A stretch of 64,000 nt of DNA from Prosthecobacter algae. GTDB lineage: Bacteria; Verrucomicrobiota; Verrucomicrobiia; Verrucomicrobiales; Verrucomicrobiaceae. Under the pieces are notes generated by a model. The model was given only the letters and a program-made list of their open reading frames with translations. It did no database searches and had not been told where the DNA came from. Location of the stretch: positions 62,001 through 126,000 of the forward strand of contig NZ_BAABIA010000012.1 of the NCBI RefSeq assembly GCF_039542385.1, given 5' to 3'. The number at the start of each line of letters is the position of its first letter. Positions within the stretch are counted from its first letter, which is position 1. Position numbers and translations under genes: made by a program. This document shows, piece by piece, positions 51,968 to 59,807 of the stretch.

Positions 51968-53401
51968 TCACTCCTCCTTGGCCTTTCCCTTCGCCTTTTT
52001 CTTCCCCTTCCCTTTGGCACTGCCGTTGCTTTGGCTGCCGGACGTGGAGGGCACTTCTTCACCAGCCGCCGGGAGTGCTGCCGCCAGCCGTGCCTTGGTT
52101 TTGCTCATGTCAGCCTCAGTGGCCAGGTTCGTCCACTCGTTCGGGTCCTTGGAGTGGTCATACAGTTCCTCGCTTCCATCGGCGTAGCGGATGTAGCGCC
52201 AGCGGGCATCCTTCACCGCGTGATTGCCACGGCCATGCGTGCAGATGGCCACCTGCCCCCACGTGCTGGTGGGGTCCTTCAGCAGAGGCATCAGGCTGGC
52301 ACCCTTGACATGCACCGGCAAAGGAAGCCCTGTCAGTTCACACAGCGTGGGGTAAATGTTCAAGTAGTCCACAGGTGCTTTGCAAACACTGTTAGGCTTG
52401 GTGATGCCAGGGGCCACGATGGCGCAGGAGGTGCGCGTGGTTTCTTCCCAGAGGGCAAATTTGCGCCAATGCTGTTTCTCCCCCAGAGCCCAGCCATGGT
52501 CCGTCCACCAGACGATGATCGTCTTGTCCTTACGTGGACTCGCATCCAGTCCATCCAGCAGGCGGCCCACCTGATCATCCAAAAAGGAAATGGTGGCCAG
52601 ATACGCCTGCACCGCCTTTTTCCACTGGTCACCTTTCAGCACCGCTGCGTGATCCCCCTGTGGTTTGGCCATCTGCACGCCTGCTGCAGGAATGTCCGCG
52701 AGGTCATCGTCCTTCGTCACCGGAAGCTGGATGCCTTCCAACGGAAACCGGTCGTAATACTCCTGCGGCACATACCACGGCAGGTGCGGCTTCACATAAC
52801 CCACACCGAGGAAAAGCGGTTTGTCCAGCGGGGCCGTCTTGAGTTGATTCACGGCCCAGTCGGTGAGCTTGTAATCGCCCATCTCCTGCGGTTTCGAATT
52901 CACGGCACCCCAGTCAAAGTGGCCGCTTTTCAGCCCGTTCATGTTTTCTTCATGCTCGTTGATGCTAGGGAAAAGCCCCTCCCATTTCGTCCAGCCATCC
53001 TCACGCCCCTCTGCATTGAAGTTGTGATAAATCTTGCCGCCACCAAGAGTGTTGTAGCCCTGGGCCAGGAAGTGGCGGTTGATCGTCAGCGTGTCCTTCA
53101 TCACGCCCTGAGCCGGATCGCCATTCGTGTAAATACCCGTCTGCCAGGGACGCAGGCCGCTCATCAGCGCCGCCCGCGAGGGATTGCACGCCGGGGCTGC
53201 ACAGTGGCTATTGGTGAAGGCCATGCCACGCGCGACCAGTCGGTCGATGTTCGGTGTCTTTGTCTGCGGATGCCCACCCAGGTGGGTGACCCAGTCGTTC
53301 AAATCATCCACGGCGATGAAGAGGACATCCGGCTTTTCAGCCGCTGAAAGACTGAGTGAAAACAGGCCCAGCAGGGCAATGAGAAGGCGCATGGGTTTCA
53401 T
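51968..53401 (-). CDS. Exported type I sulfatase
   Basis: 477 residues from the ATG at 53401, which begins a signal peptide (MRLLIALLGLFSLSLSAAE). It shows DVLFIAVDDLNDW (metal Asp pair), the formylglycine motif CNPSR (Cys72) followed by ALMSGLRPWQTG, GKIYHNF, GYVKPHLPW and VWWTDHGWALGEKQHWRKFALWEETTR. This pattern is that of iduronate-2-sulfatase/choline-sulfatase-like enzymes. A Lys-rich tail (GKGKKKAKGKAKEE) closes the protein. The Cys-type site needs formylglycine-generating enzyme or an anaerobic maturase, neither of which is in this window. The substrate is probably a sulfated polysaccharide (inference). Confidence 0.92.
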   Translation of the reverse strand: MKPMRLLIALLGLFSLSLSAAEKPDVLFIAVDDLNDWVTHLGGHPQTKTPNIDRLVARGMAFTNSHCAAPACNPSRAALMSGLRPWQTGIYTNGDPAQGVMKDTLTINRHFLAQGYNTLGGGKIYHNFNAEGREDGWTKWEGLFPSINEHEENMNGLKSGHFDWGAVNSKPQEMGDYKLTDWAVNQLKTAPLDKPLFLGVGYVKPHLPWYVPQEYYDRFPLEGIQLPVTKDDDLADIPAAGVQMAKPQGDHAAVLKGDQWKKAVQAYLATISFLDDQVGRLLDGLDASPRKDKTIIVWWTDHGWALGEKQHWRKFALWEETTRTSCAIVAPGITKPNSVCKAPVDYLNIYPTLCELTGLPLPVHVKGASLMPLLKDPTSTWGQVAICTHGRGNHAVKDARWRYIRYADGSEELYDHSKDPNEWTNLATEADMSKTKARLAAALPAAGEEVPSTSGSQSNGSAKGKGKKKAKGKAKEE

Positions 53402-53486
53402 GAGCGCTGGGGAACGTGGTGAGCGCAAACCATCTTCCCTTTTTTTCTTCATTGCATCGTCACTCCTCTGTCTTTCCTTATCGCTC

Positions 53487-53864
53487 ATGACTCCACCACC
53501 TTCCGGTCCGCTGCTCATCCGTCATGAAGGCCACACGCCGCGCGAGCGCAGCACCTGTGGCTGGCGGGATCGCCTCATCAGCCACGAAGACGCACCGCTC
53601 TCACCTGTCGCCTGGGCACATGCCGTGGACATTGATGGGGCCAAGCTGCATTACCACAAACGCTCCACCGAGCTCTACTACGTGCTCTCAGGTAGTGGTA
53701 CAGTGCTGCTGGATGGCATGGAGCAAGCCGTCTCTGCAGGCTCACTCGTCCACATCCCCCCAGGCGTCATCCATGGTGCCAGGGGGCAAATGCGCGTCCT
53801 CGTCATCGGCATCCCCGACATCGCAGAAGACGACTATTTTGAAGCCGAAGAAGCGGAGCCTTAG
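53487..53864 (+). CDS. Cupin-domain protein
   Basis: 125 residues from the ATG at 53487; the longer open frame upstream is antisense to the sulfatase gene. Cupin motif 1 is KLHYHKRSTELYYVLSGSGTVLL (His, His and Glu ligands) and motif 2 is GSLVHIPPGVIHGARG. A small single-domain cupin with a complete metal site; the ligand is unknown. It is divergent from the sulfatase with an 85-bp gap, where both promoters should be. Confidence 0.85.
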   Translation: MTPPPSGPLLIRHEGHTPRERSTCGWRDRLISHEDAPLSPVAWAHAVDIDGAKLHYHKRSTELYYVLSGSGTVLLDGMEQAVSAGSLVHIPPGVIHGARGQMRVLVIGIPDIAEDDYFEAEEAEP

Positions 53865-53868
53865 GGCC

Positions 53869-53979
53869 TCAGCGTGGAGCTGGAAGGACTCCCGCAAGGA
53901 TCATCAGCACGATCAGCACCAGCAACAAAGCCGCAGCCACAGAGAAGGTGGTCTTGGAGGGAATGGGGGTGATTTTCAT
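53869..53979 (-). CDS. 36-residue single-helix membrane peptide
   Basis: Minus-strand ATG at 53979 to TGA at 53869. The product starts KITPIPSKTTFSV, continues with a hydrophobic helix (AAALLLVLIVLMILAGV) and ends LPAPR. The basic N-terminus and short tail suit a bitopic small membrane protein. A palindrome that shares TACATACTAT with the TetR operator of this window lies 38-53 bp upstream (54017-54032). It is convergent with the cupin gene (4 bp apart). Coding status rests on the helix, the start context and the upstream site. Confidence 0.5.
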   Translation of the reverse strand: MKITPIPSKTTFSVAAALLLVLIVLMILAGVLPAPR

Positions 53980-54016
53980 AATTTCGCCCTGTTTATATCT
54001 CAATGAATCGTAAATG

Positions 54017-54032
54017 CATAGTACATACTATG
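54017..54032. promoter_or_regulatory. Palindrome CATAGTA CA TACTATG, possible TetR-type site
   Basis: Seven-base perfect inverted arms with centre CA, extended to share TACATACTAT with the left half of the operator at 43826-43845. It lies between the minus-strand peptide gene (start 53979) and the plus-strand DUF1549/1553 gene (start 54191), in AT-rich DNA. Confidence 0.45.
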
Positions 54033-54190
54033 TAAACTCGAAATCAGACCGCCGTTTTTAAACGAGGTTCCACAAGACGTCTCCCCTAACCAAAAGAAGC
54101 GCAACTTTGCACAAGCTTCGAAATTAAATTGAAGAAGCGCCGAATCTTCACGTTTCAGCCGCCGTCAGACCGAAGCACCGACTTCACGCC

Positions 54191-56341
54191 ATGAAAACAT
54201 TTGCCCTTCTCCTGCTGGTGGCCACCGCCGCCCACGGCGCATCCTTGCCCGAAGCCGCCAAGATCGACAGCCTGCTGGCTGCCGATTGGCAAAAGCATAA
54301 CCTGCAGCCGAATGTCACCGCACCGGATGAAGTCATCGTCCGCCGCCTCTACCTGGACATCGCAGGCCGCATCCCCACCGTGGAAGAAACTCGCGACTTC
54401 ATGCAGTCGGTAGATCCTCAGAAGCGCAGCAAGCTCATCGACAAGCTTCTGGCCAGCGATGGCTACACTAGCCACATGTTTAATTTCTGGGCCGATGTCC
54501 TCCGCCTAACTGACAATACGAAAGGCAAGATCACAGCCGAGGCCTATGAAGAATGGCTGAAGAAGGAGCTCAAGGCCAACACCCCCTACGACCAGTTTGT
54601 GAAAAAGCTGCTCACCACCGAAGGCGGTGCTTGGGATAGCGGCAGCATCGGCTTTTATCAGCGCGACGAAAACAAGCTCGATCATCTCGCCTACACCGTG
54701 CAGGTTTTCCTCGGCACCAGCATCGTCTGCGCCCAGTGCCACAATCACCCCTTTGATAAGTGGTCCCAAAAGGACTACTACGGCATGGCTGCCTTCACCT
54801 ACGGCATGGATACACGCGGCGGCGGTGTGAATGAGATCAAGCTCCCGAAGCGTCCCCAAGGGAAACAGATCCCCGAAGCTCTGGCCAAGATGTCTAACAA
54901 AGAGCGTCGTCAATTCATGAAAGACCACCCCGAGGAGGTGGCTAAAATGCGCAAGGAAGCTGCCGCCAGCCAAACCACCGCCAGCAGCAAAGAAGACATG
55001 CAGCAGGTGCGCAAGGCCCTGGGCGATGTGATGAAACCCCTTCGCTACACCGCCATCTCTTGGAATGAAGGCAAGCTGCCGAAGCTGCCCCATGACTACG
55101 CATACACCGATGCCAAACCCGGCGACACCATCGAACCTCGCGCCATGTTCGGCCATGAGGCTAAGCCCAAAGAAGGCCAGACGACCGTGCAAGCCTTTGC
55201 CGACTGGATGGCCAGCCCGGAAAACCCGCGCTTCACCACCGTCATCGCCAACCGCATGTGGAAGCACGTTTTTGGCGGTGCCCTCATTGAGCCGCTGGAT
55301 GAGATGACCGACTCCTCCGTCGCCAGCAACCCAGCCCTCATGGATTACCTCGCCCAGCTCATGATCGAGAAGAAGTACTCGCTAAAATCCTTCATGCGCG
55401 TGCTTTACAACACCGATACCTACCAACGCATGGCCAGCACCCAGGAAGTGGCCCTGGGCGAGACCAATCACTTCACCGGCCCCAGCCTCCGCCGCATGAG
55501 TGCCGAGCAAGTCTGGGACTCCATGATCACCCTCACCAAAGGCAACGTGGACGGAGAAGTGGACGATGAAAATCAGCGCCTTCACCAATACCTTGGCGAC
55601 CTCAACATGTTCATTACCACAATGAAAGAAAAAGGTCCCGAAGGCATCATCGCCGCCGCCAAAGCAGGCATGGCACAGCGCCAAGAAAACGACCGCGAAC
55701 TGGATGCCATGCGCGCCAAACTCGCCGAGAAAGGCACCGCCAGCCCCGCTGAGGCCAAAGCTCTAGCCAACGCCGCCAATAAACTCCGTCGCGAATCCAG
55801 CAACGATCTCCTCGTCAACCTCATCGGTGAAGAACGGGCCGAAGCCCTGATCGAAGGCTACCGACCTAACAAACAAGAAAACAAACGCCCCCGTATTGAC
55901 CGCGCCGTTATGGCCACCCTCACTAAGGAGCAACGCAAGGACCTCGTCCGTAGCGCGAGTAACAACACCATGGTCTCCCGCGCCTCCGAGCTTCCCTCCC
56001 CTGCCCGCCCCGGCCACTTCCTGCGCACCTTTGGCCAGTCTGACCGCGAGGTCATCGACAACGCCAGCGACGACGCCTCCGTCCCCCAGGCCCTCACCCT
56101 GCTCAATGGTCCCGTCGTGGAAAGTCTCACCAGCCCCATCTCCTTGCTCAGCCAACAGCTCAAGAAGGCTGGCAGCAACGATCAAAAAGCCGCGCTTCTC
56201 TACGAGGCCCTGTTGAGCCGCCAGCCCACGAACAACGAACGTGCCGTGCTGACCCAGGTCATCAACGAACGTGGGGACAAAGCCCTGGAAGACATCACCC
56301 ACGCCCTCCTCACCGGCTCTCAGTTCCTCTTCATTCAGTAA
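54191..56341 (+). CDS. Exported DUF1549/DUF1553 protein with CxxCH motif
   Basis: 716 residues. Signal peptide (MKTFALLLLVATAAHG), DUF1549 (about 30-240: VIVRRLYLDIAGRIPTVEETRDF, TEGGAWDSGSIGFYQRDENKLDH, IVCAQCHNHPFDKWSQKDYYGMAAF), a charged linker, and DUF1553 (about 325-690: NPRFTTVIANRMWKHVFGGALIEPLDEM, FLRTFGQSDREVIDNAS). Cys180-Ala-Gln-Cys-His184 is a c-type haem attachment motif, so covalent haem is possible. Such proteins are always paired with DUF1501 proteins, here starting 36 bp downstream. The role is unknown; breakdown of complex polysaccharides in cooperation with sulfatases is a common proposal. Confidence 0.92.
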   Translation: MKTFALLLLVATAAHGASLPEAAKIDSLLAADWQKHNLQPNVTAPDEVIVRRLYLDIAGRIPTVEETRDFMQSVDPQKRSKLIDKLLASDGYTSHMFNFWADVLRLTDNTKGKITAEAYEEWLKKELKANTPYDQFVKKLLTTEGGAWDSGSIGFYQRDENKLDHLAYTVQVFLGTSIVCAQCHNHPFDKWSQKDYYGMAAFTYGMDTRGGGVNEIKLPKRPQGKQIPEALAKMSNKERRQFMKDHPEEVAKMRKEAAASQTTASSKEDMQQVRKALGDVMKPLRYTAISWNEGKLPKLPHDYAYTDAKPGDTIEPRAMFGHEAKPKEGQTTVQAFADWMASPENPRFTTVIANRMWKHVFGGALIEPLDEMTDSSVASNPALMDYLAQLMIEKKYSLKSFMRVLYNTDTYQRMASTQEVALGETNHFTGPSLRRMSAEQVWDSMITLTKGNVDGEVDDENQRLHQYLGDLNMFITTMKEKGPEGIIAAAKAGMAQRQENDRELDAMRAKLAEKGTASPAEAKALANAANKLRRESSNDLLVNLIGEERAEALIEGYRPNKQENKRPRIDRAVMATLTKEQRKDLVRSASNNTMVSRASELPSPARPGHFLRTFGQSDREVIDNASDDASVPQALTLLNGPVVESLTSPISLLSQQLKKAGSNDQKAALLYEALLSRQPTNNERAVLTQVINERGDKALEDITHALLTGSQFLFIQ

Positions 56342-56376
56342 AGCCCTCCCGTTTTCAGCCCCTGCTCTTCCCCGCC

Positions 56377-57678
56377 ATGAACTCACCCTTCCTCCGTGCT
56401 GATGAACCGACTCGTCGTGACTTTGTCATGAACATCGCCAAGACCTGCCTCGGCGTTTCCGTCATGTCTCCGCTGATGCGCGGCCAGGCCCAGGCAGTCG
56501 CCTTTGAGGGCAGTTCTAAGGCCCGACAGGTGGCCACCGCCAGAAACGTCATTTATCTCTACATGGCGGGTGGCATGACCCACCTGGATACCTTCGGTGT
56601 CAGCCCTGGGGCCGCCACCATGGGCGATACCAAGTGCATCCCCACCAGTGCAGATGGCGTGCAGATCGGCGAGGGCCTGCCCACCGTGGCCAAGCACATG
56701 CACCATGGCGTCATCATCAACAGCCTCTCCAGCACCCAGGGCGCGCATGAACAGGGCAACTACTACCAGCACACCGGCTACACCATGCGTGGTGCCACCC
56801 GCCACCCCACCATGGGAGCTTGGCTGCAAAAGTTTCAGGGCAAGGGCAATCCCGACCTGCCCGGTACTGTCGTCATTTCCAATGACAGCAAGCACCCAGG
56901 TGGTGGCTTCTTTGAAGCCTCCTTCCAGCCCCTGCTACTGAACAATCCCAGCACCGGCCTCCAGCACAGCAAGCGCATGGCCAGCCTCGGAGAATCAGAT
57001 CTAGACTACCGTTTGGGCCTCTCAGCCAAGCTCAATGCAGGCTTTGAAAAGACCTACGCCCACAGCGCGGTCCGTGCTTACAGCGATGTGTATAAAGATG
57101 CGGTCCGCGTCATGAAAAGCGCAGATCTCACCGCTTTCGATCTCAGCCAGGAATCCGCAGAACTGCAGACTGAATACGGCGAGTCCACCTTTGGCCAGGG
57201 TTGCCTTCTGGCCCGGCGTTTGATTGAACACGGCGTGCGTTTCATTGAGGTCACCAGCGGCGGCTGGGACATGCACAACGACATCTACGCCCGCCTGCCT
57301 GAAAAGATCGCCGAACTGGACAAAGCCCTCGGTGCCCTTCTGGGTGACCTTGAGCGTCGTGGCCTTCTCCAGGATACCCTCGTCGTCCTCACCAGCGAGT
57401 TTGGCCGCACCCCGGACATCAATCAAAACTCAGGCCGCGACCACTACCCCAAAGCCTTCAGCTCCGTCCTCTGGGGCGGCGGCGTGCAGGGCGGCCAGAC
57501 CTATGGCAAAACGGACAAAGGCATTGAGGTCACCGAAAACAAAGTCTCCCCGCCGGATCTGAATGCCACCATCGGCTACGCCCTCGGCCTGCAACTGGAC
57601 CAGGTGCTTTACTCCCCCACCAAGCGCCCCTTCACCATCGCCGACAAAGGCCAGCCCATCACCGCCCTTTTTGGTTAG
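56377..57678 (+). CDS. DUF1501 family exported protein
   Basis: 433 residues. A Tat-like N-terminus (TRRDFVMNIAKTCLGVSVMSPLM) is followed by the DUF1501 domain: NVIYLYMAGGMTHLDTFGVSP, GLPTVAKHMHHGVIINSLSSTQGAHEQGNYYQHTGY (read in parts), HPTMGAWLQKF, LARRLIEHGVRFIEVTSGGWDMHND, and VVLTSEFGRTPDINQNSGRDHYPKAFS. The domain has the alkaline-phosphatase/sulfatase fold with metal-like His/Asp residues, but no nucleophile of known type. It is the second gene of the DUF1549/1553-DUF1501 pair and stops within GGTTAGGC. Confidence 0.92.
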   Translation: MNSPFLRADEPTRRDFVMNIAKTCLGVSVMSPLMRGQAQAVAFEGSSKARQVATARNVIYLYMAGGMTHLDTFGVSPGAATMGDTKCIPTSADGVQIGEGLPTVAKHMHHGVIINSLSSTQGAHEQGNYYQHTGYTMRGATRHPTMGAWLQKFQGKGNPDLPGTVVISNDSKHPGGGFFEASFQPLLLNNPSTGLQHSKRMASLGESDLDYRLGLSAKLNAGFEKTYAHSAVRAYSDVYKDAVRVMKSADLTAFDLSQESAELQTEYGESTFGQGCLLARRLIEHGVRFIEVTSGGWDMHNDIYARLPEKIAELDKALGALLGDLERRGLLQDTLVVLTSEFGRTPDINQNSGRDHYPKAFSSVLWGGGVQGGQTYGKTDKGIEVTENKVSPPDLNATIGYALGLQLDQVLYSPTKRPFTIADKGQPITALFG

Positions 57679-57769
57679 GCCAGGCAGAACGCGACACCGA
57701 GCACCGTGCCAAGCACAAACGATGAATTTAACTCGGCGACTAAATAACCTCCGAGATTGCCCATCGCGG

Positions 57770-58155
57770 CCACCTTCCCCCAAGCCCAAAGGGCTTAAGG
57801 AATTGAGCCCAGGGTTCGCAGAAACCTGGGTCACAACCACGCCACATCCCATCCCCGCGATCAACCCCAACGGGGTTGTGTCCTACGTCGAATGGCTCCG
57901 TCGGCCCCCCGGACGGAACCTCGTTGAGGTTCACCTTCCACTTTTTGCGTCGTCCGCCTAACCTCAGGGTTGTTCCAACCCTGGGCTGAAAGACACAAGC
58001 CCTTCGGGCTTGATGAATATGACGGCAAATCCGCTATTGGCCACGTCTCGCCTCCTTCCCAACATAGGGGGTTGCGTCCGCCGTCGGATATCCTTCACGG
58101 ACCGCCACACACGGCACCTCGTCACAGCCACCTTCCCCCAAGCCCAACGGGCTTA
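57770..58155. repeat. Array of short perfect hairpins with three-base loops, bounded by a 28-bp direct repeat
   Basis: At least six perfect stem-loops of different sequence lie in 386 bp: AAGCCC-AAA-GGGCTT (57782-57796), CAACCCC-AAC-GGGGTTG (57862-57878), GAACCTC-GTT-GAGGTTC (57916-57932), CAGGGTTG-TTC-CAACCCTG (57965-57983), CAAGCCC-TTC-GGGCTTG (57996-58012) and AAGCCC-AAC-GGGCTT (58140-58154). TCCGTC/GACGGA (57897-57917) and a CCCAGG/CCTGGG pair (57808-57830) add two with longer loops. The same 28 bp (CCACCTTCCCCC then AAGCCC hairpin, 27 of 28 bases equal) occurs at 57770-57797 and 58128-58155. No credible gene lies here; the rest of the 57679-58252 gap shows nothing else. A tyrosine recombinase gene follows. 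Confidence 0.85.
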
Positions 58156-58252
58156 CAAAAAGAGCACTCAGAACAGGGCAATCAATCACTCTGGAGCCCA
58201 TATTCCACGGGCTTTGGACGGCCTCAGGGGGCTGTCTTTTGACACTCCACCC

Positions 58253-59572
58253 ATGGTCATGCATGACAAAAGCATGACAACTCCAGCCCTCACCTCTCGG
58301 GGCAAGGGCAAACCTGTGGCGGTGGTCAAGCAGGGCTCCGCAGCCGTGCCCATCTACCGGGGCCTCTGCCGTGGAATGCCCCGGTTCACTGTCGCGTTCT
58401 ACCTCAACCAGCAGCGGCGGCGGCTTACCTTCGGCTCACTGGATGCTGCCAAGGAAGAGGCACGCAAGGCCGCACTCAATATCCAGCGGGGCGTGAGCAG
58501 CGATAATGACCTGCGGCCTCAGGACCGGGAGGCTCTTCGGGCTGTCCAGCACATGCTCAAGCCGCTGGGACTGCCCTTGGTTTCAGTCGTCGAGGAATAC
58601 CTCCAGTGCCGGCGCAAGCTGGGAGAGGTGCCGCTGCTGATGGCCGTGGAGGATTTCGTGACGAGGTCGCGCAGTTATGAGGCTGGCATCACGGTGCCTC
58701 GGGTGGTTGACGAACTCCTCCTGCTCAAGAAGCAGGACGGTGTGAATGAGCACTACCTCAAGCTGCTGGACGGGAACCTTCGCCAGTTTGCCAAGTCGTT
58801 CCCAGGTGAGATCACAATGGTGACCGGGGCCATGATTGACGGCTGGCTGCGTCGTGGTGCGCATTCCATGGTCACCCGCAACAATTGGCTCAAACGTGTG
58901 AAGGAGCTTTTCTCCTTTGCCAAGCGGCGAGGTTACCTGCCCAAAGGCGAAGCCACCGTGGCGGAAGCGCTCAAGCGCGGCAAGCAGGCTGACACGGATG
59001 TCGGCATCTTTACGCCCGAGCAGATGGAGAAGCTCATGAGGGCCGCGACGGAGGATTTGATTCCGGTCCTTGCCATCGGTGGATTCGCGGGACTGCGTGG
59101 CGCTGAAATCGCACGGCTGAACTGGAGCGCCGTGGATCTCGGGCGAAAAATCATCGAGTTGCGTGCCGGACAGGCCAAGACAGCCTCGCGCCGCATTGTG
59201 CCCATCACCGACAATCTGGCCAGCTGGCTGGCGAAGGTCGAGCGGAATGGCCCTGTGGTTCCTGACGATGGCGTCTTCTTGAGGGCACGGCGTCTGGCCA
59301 AGAGCCTGGGCATTCCATGGCCGCACAACGCCCTGCGTCACTCCTACATCAGCTACCGGATCGCCGTGGTGCAAAGCGCGGCCCAGGTGGCGCTGGAGGC
59401 GGGAAACTCGCCAGACATCATCTTCAAGCACTATCGCGAATTAGTCACGGAACCAGAAGCCAAGGAATGGTTCGCCATCATGCCGGCCAAGGGCTGGGTT
59501 CCGCCTGAGCCGAAGAAGCCGAAATCCATGCCCCGTCGCCAGAGGAAATTCGTCGATGCCATTTTGGGTTGA
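58253..59572 (+). CDS. Tyrosine recombinase/integrase
   Basis: About 439 residues. The N-terminal arm-like part (PIYRGLCRGMPRFTVAFYLNQQRRRLTFGSLDAA, in parts) recalls the DNA-arm-binding segment of integrases; a core-binding helical domain follows (about 130-240). The catalytic domain has FAGLRGAEIARLNW (Arg about 282), GQAKTASRRIVPI (Lys), HNALRHSYISYRIA (His358 and Arg362) and KHYRELV (Tyr394 nucleophile). All catalytic residues are present. The start may be the ATG at 58253, 58259 or 58274. No excisionase or cargo genes of a recognisable island adjoin it; upstream is the hairpin array, which could hold its recombination sites (inference). Confidence 0.9.
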   Translation: MVMHDKSMTTPALTSRGKGKPVAVVKQGSAAVPIYRGLCRGMPRFTVAFYLNQQRRRLTFGSLDAAKEEARKAALNIQRGVSSDNDLRPQDREALRAVQHMLKPLGLPLVSVVEEYLQCRRKLGEVPLLMAVEDFVTRSRSYEAGITVPRVVDELLLLKKQDGVNEHYLKLLDGNLRQFAKSFPGEITMVTGAMIDGWLRRGAHSMVTRNNWLKRVKELFSFAKRRGYLPKGEATVAEALKRGKQADTDVGIFTPEQMEKLMRAATEDLIPVLAIGGFAGLRGAEIARLNWSAVDLGRKIIELRAGQAKTASRRIVPITDNLASWLAKVERNGPVVPDDGVFLRARRLAKSLGIPWPHNALRHSYISYRIAVVQSAAQVALEAGNSPDIIFKHYRELVTEPEAKEWFAIMPAKGWVPPEPKKPKSMPRRQRKFVDAILG

Positions 59573-59575
59573 GCC

Positions 59576-59589
59576 TCGTTGCGCAACGA
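59576..59589. other. Perfect 14-bp palindrome after the recombinase gene
   Basis: TCGTTGCGCAACGA begins four bases after the recombinase stop codon. It could be a short transcription-end hairpin or a recombination-type site. No U-run follows. Confidence 0.45.
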
Positions 59590-59739
59590 ACGGAAACTTT
59601 CATTACTTGTTCCGGCGAGATACTTCAAAAATAATCAATCTGGGAGATCAGTAAGGTGCTGGCGGATCATTACCATGAAATGGATATTGCCATGATGCAC
59701 ACCGACTAAATGGCTTGGCTTAGGCCTACTAAACGAGAA

Positions 59740-59775
59740 CGCCGCCGCAAGTGACTCCCGGCACTTACGGCGGCG
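59740..59775. terminator. Long stem-loop, probable terminator of the globin gene
   Basis: CGCCGCCGCAAGTG and CACTTACGGCGGCG pair over 14 bp with one mismatch around an eight-base loop. It lies 33 bp after the minus-strand globin stop and is followed on that strand by TTCTCGTTT. It may also stop plus-strand transcripts from the recombinase. Confidence 0.7.
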
Positions 59776-59807
59776 CTTATTTCAAGCCAATGAGAGATGG
59801 ACGCTTC

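Noticed and set aside
52031..53347. A 438-codon plus-strand open frame
   Set aside because: Antisense to the sulfatase with intact CNPSR motif; no recognisable domain.
57563..57961. A 132-codon open frame reading through the hairpin array
   Set aside because: Begins inside the DUF1501 gene and is a translation of repeat DNA; no start context or domain.
57770..58155. Hairpin array as a CRISPR array or integron cassette array
   Set aside because: The hairpins differ in sequence and have no regular spacers or cas genes; no cassette ORFs or attC-like paired R boxes are seen.
58253..59572. Tyrosine recombinase as evidence of a prophage or large island
   Set aside because: No phage, plasmid or conjugation genes follow; both flanks are ordinary chromosomal genes.
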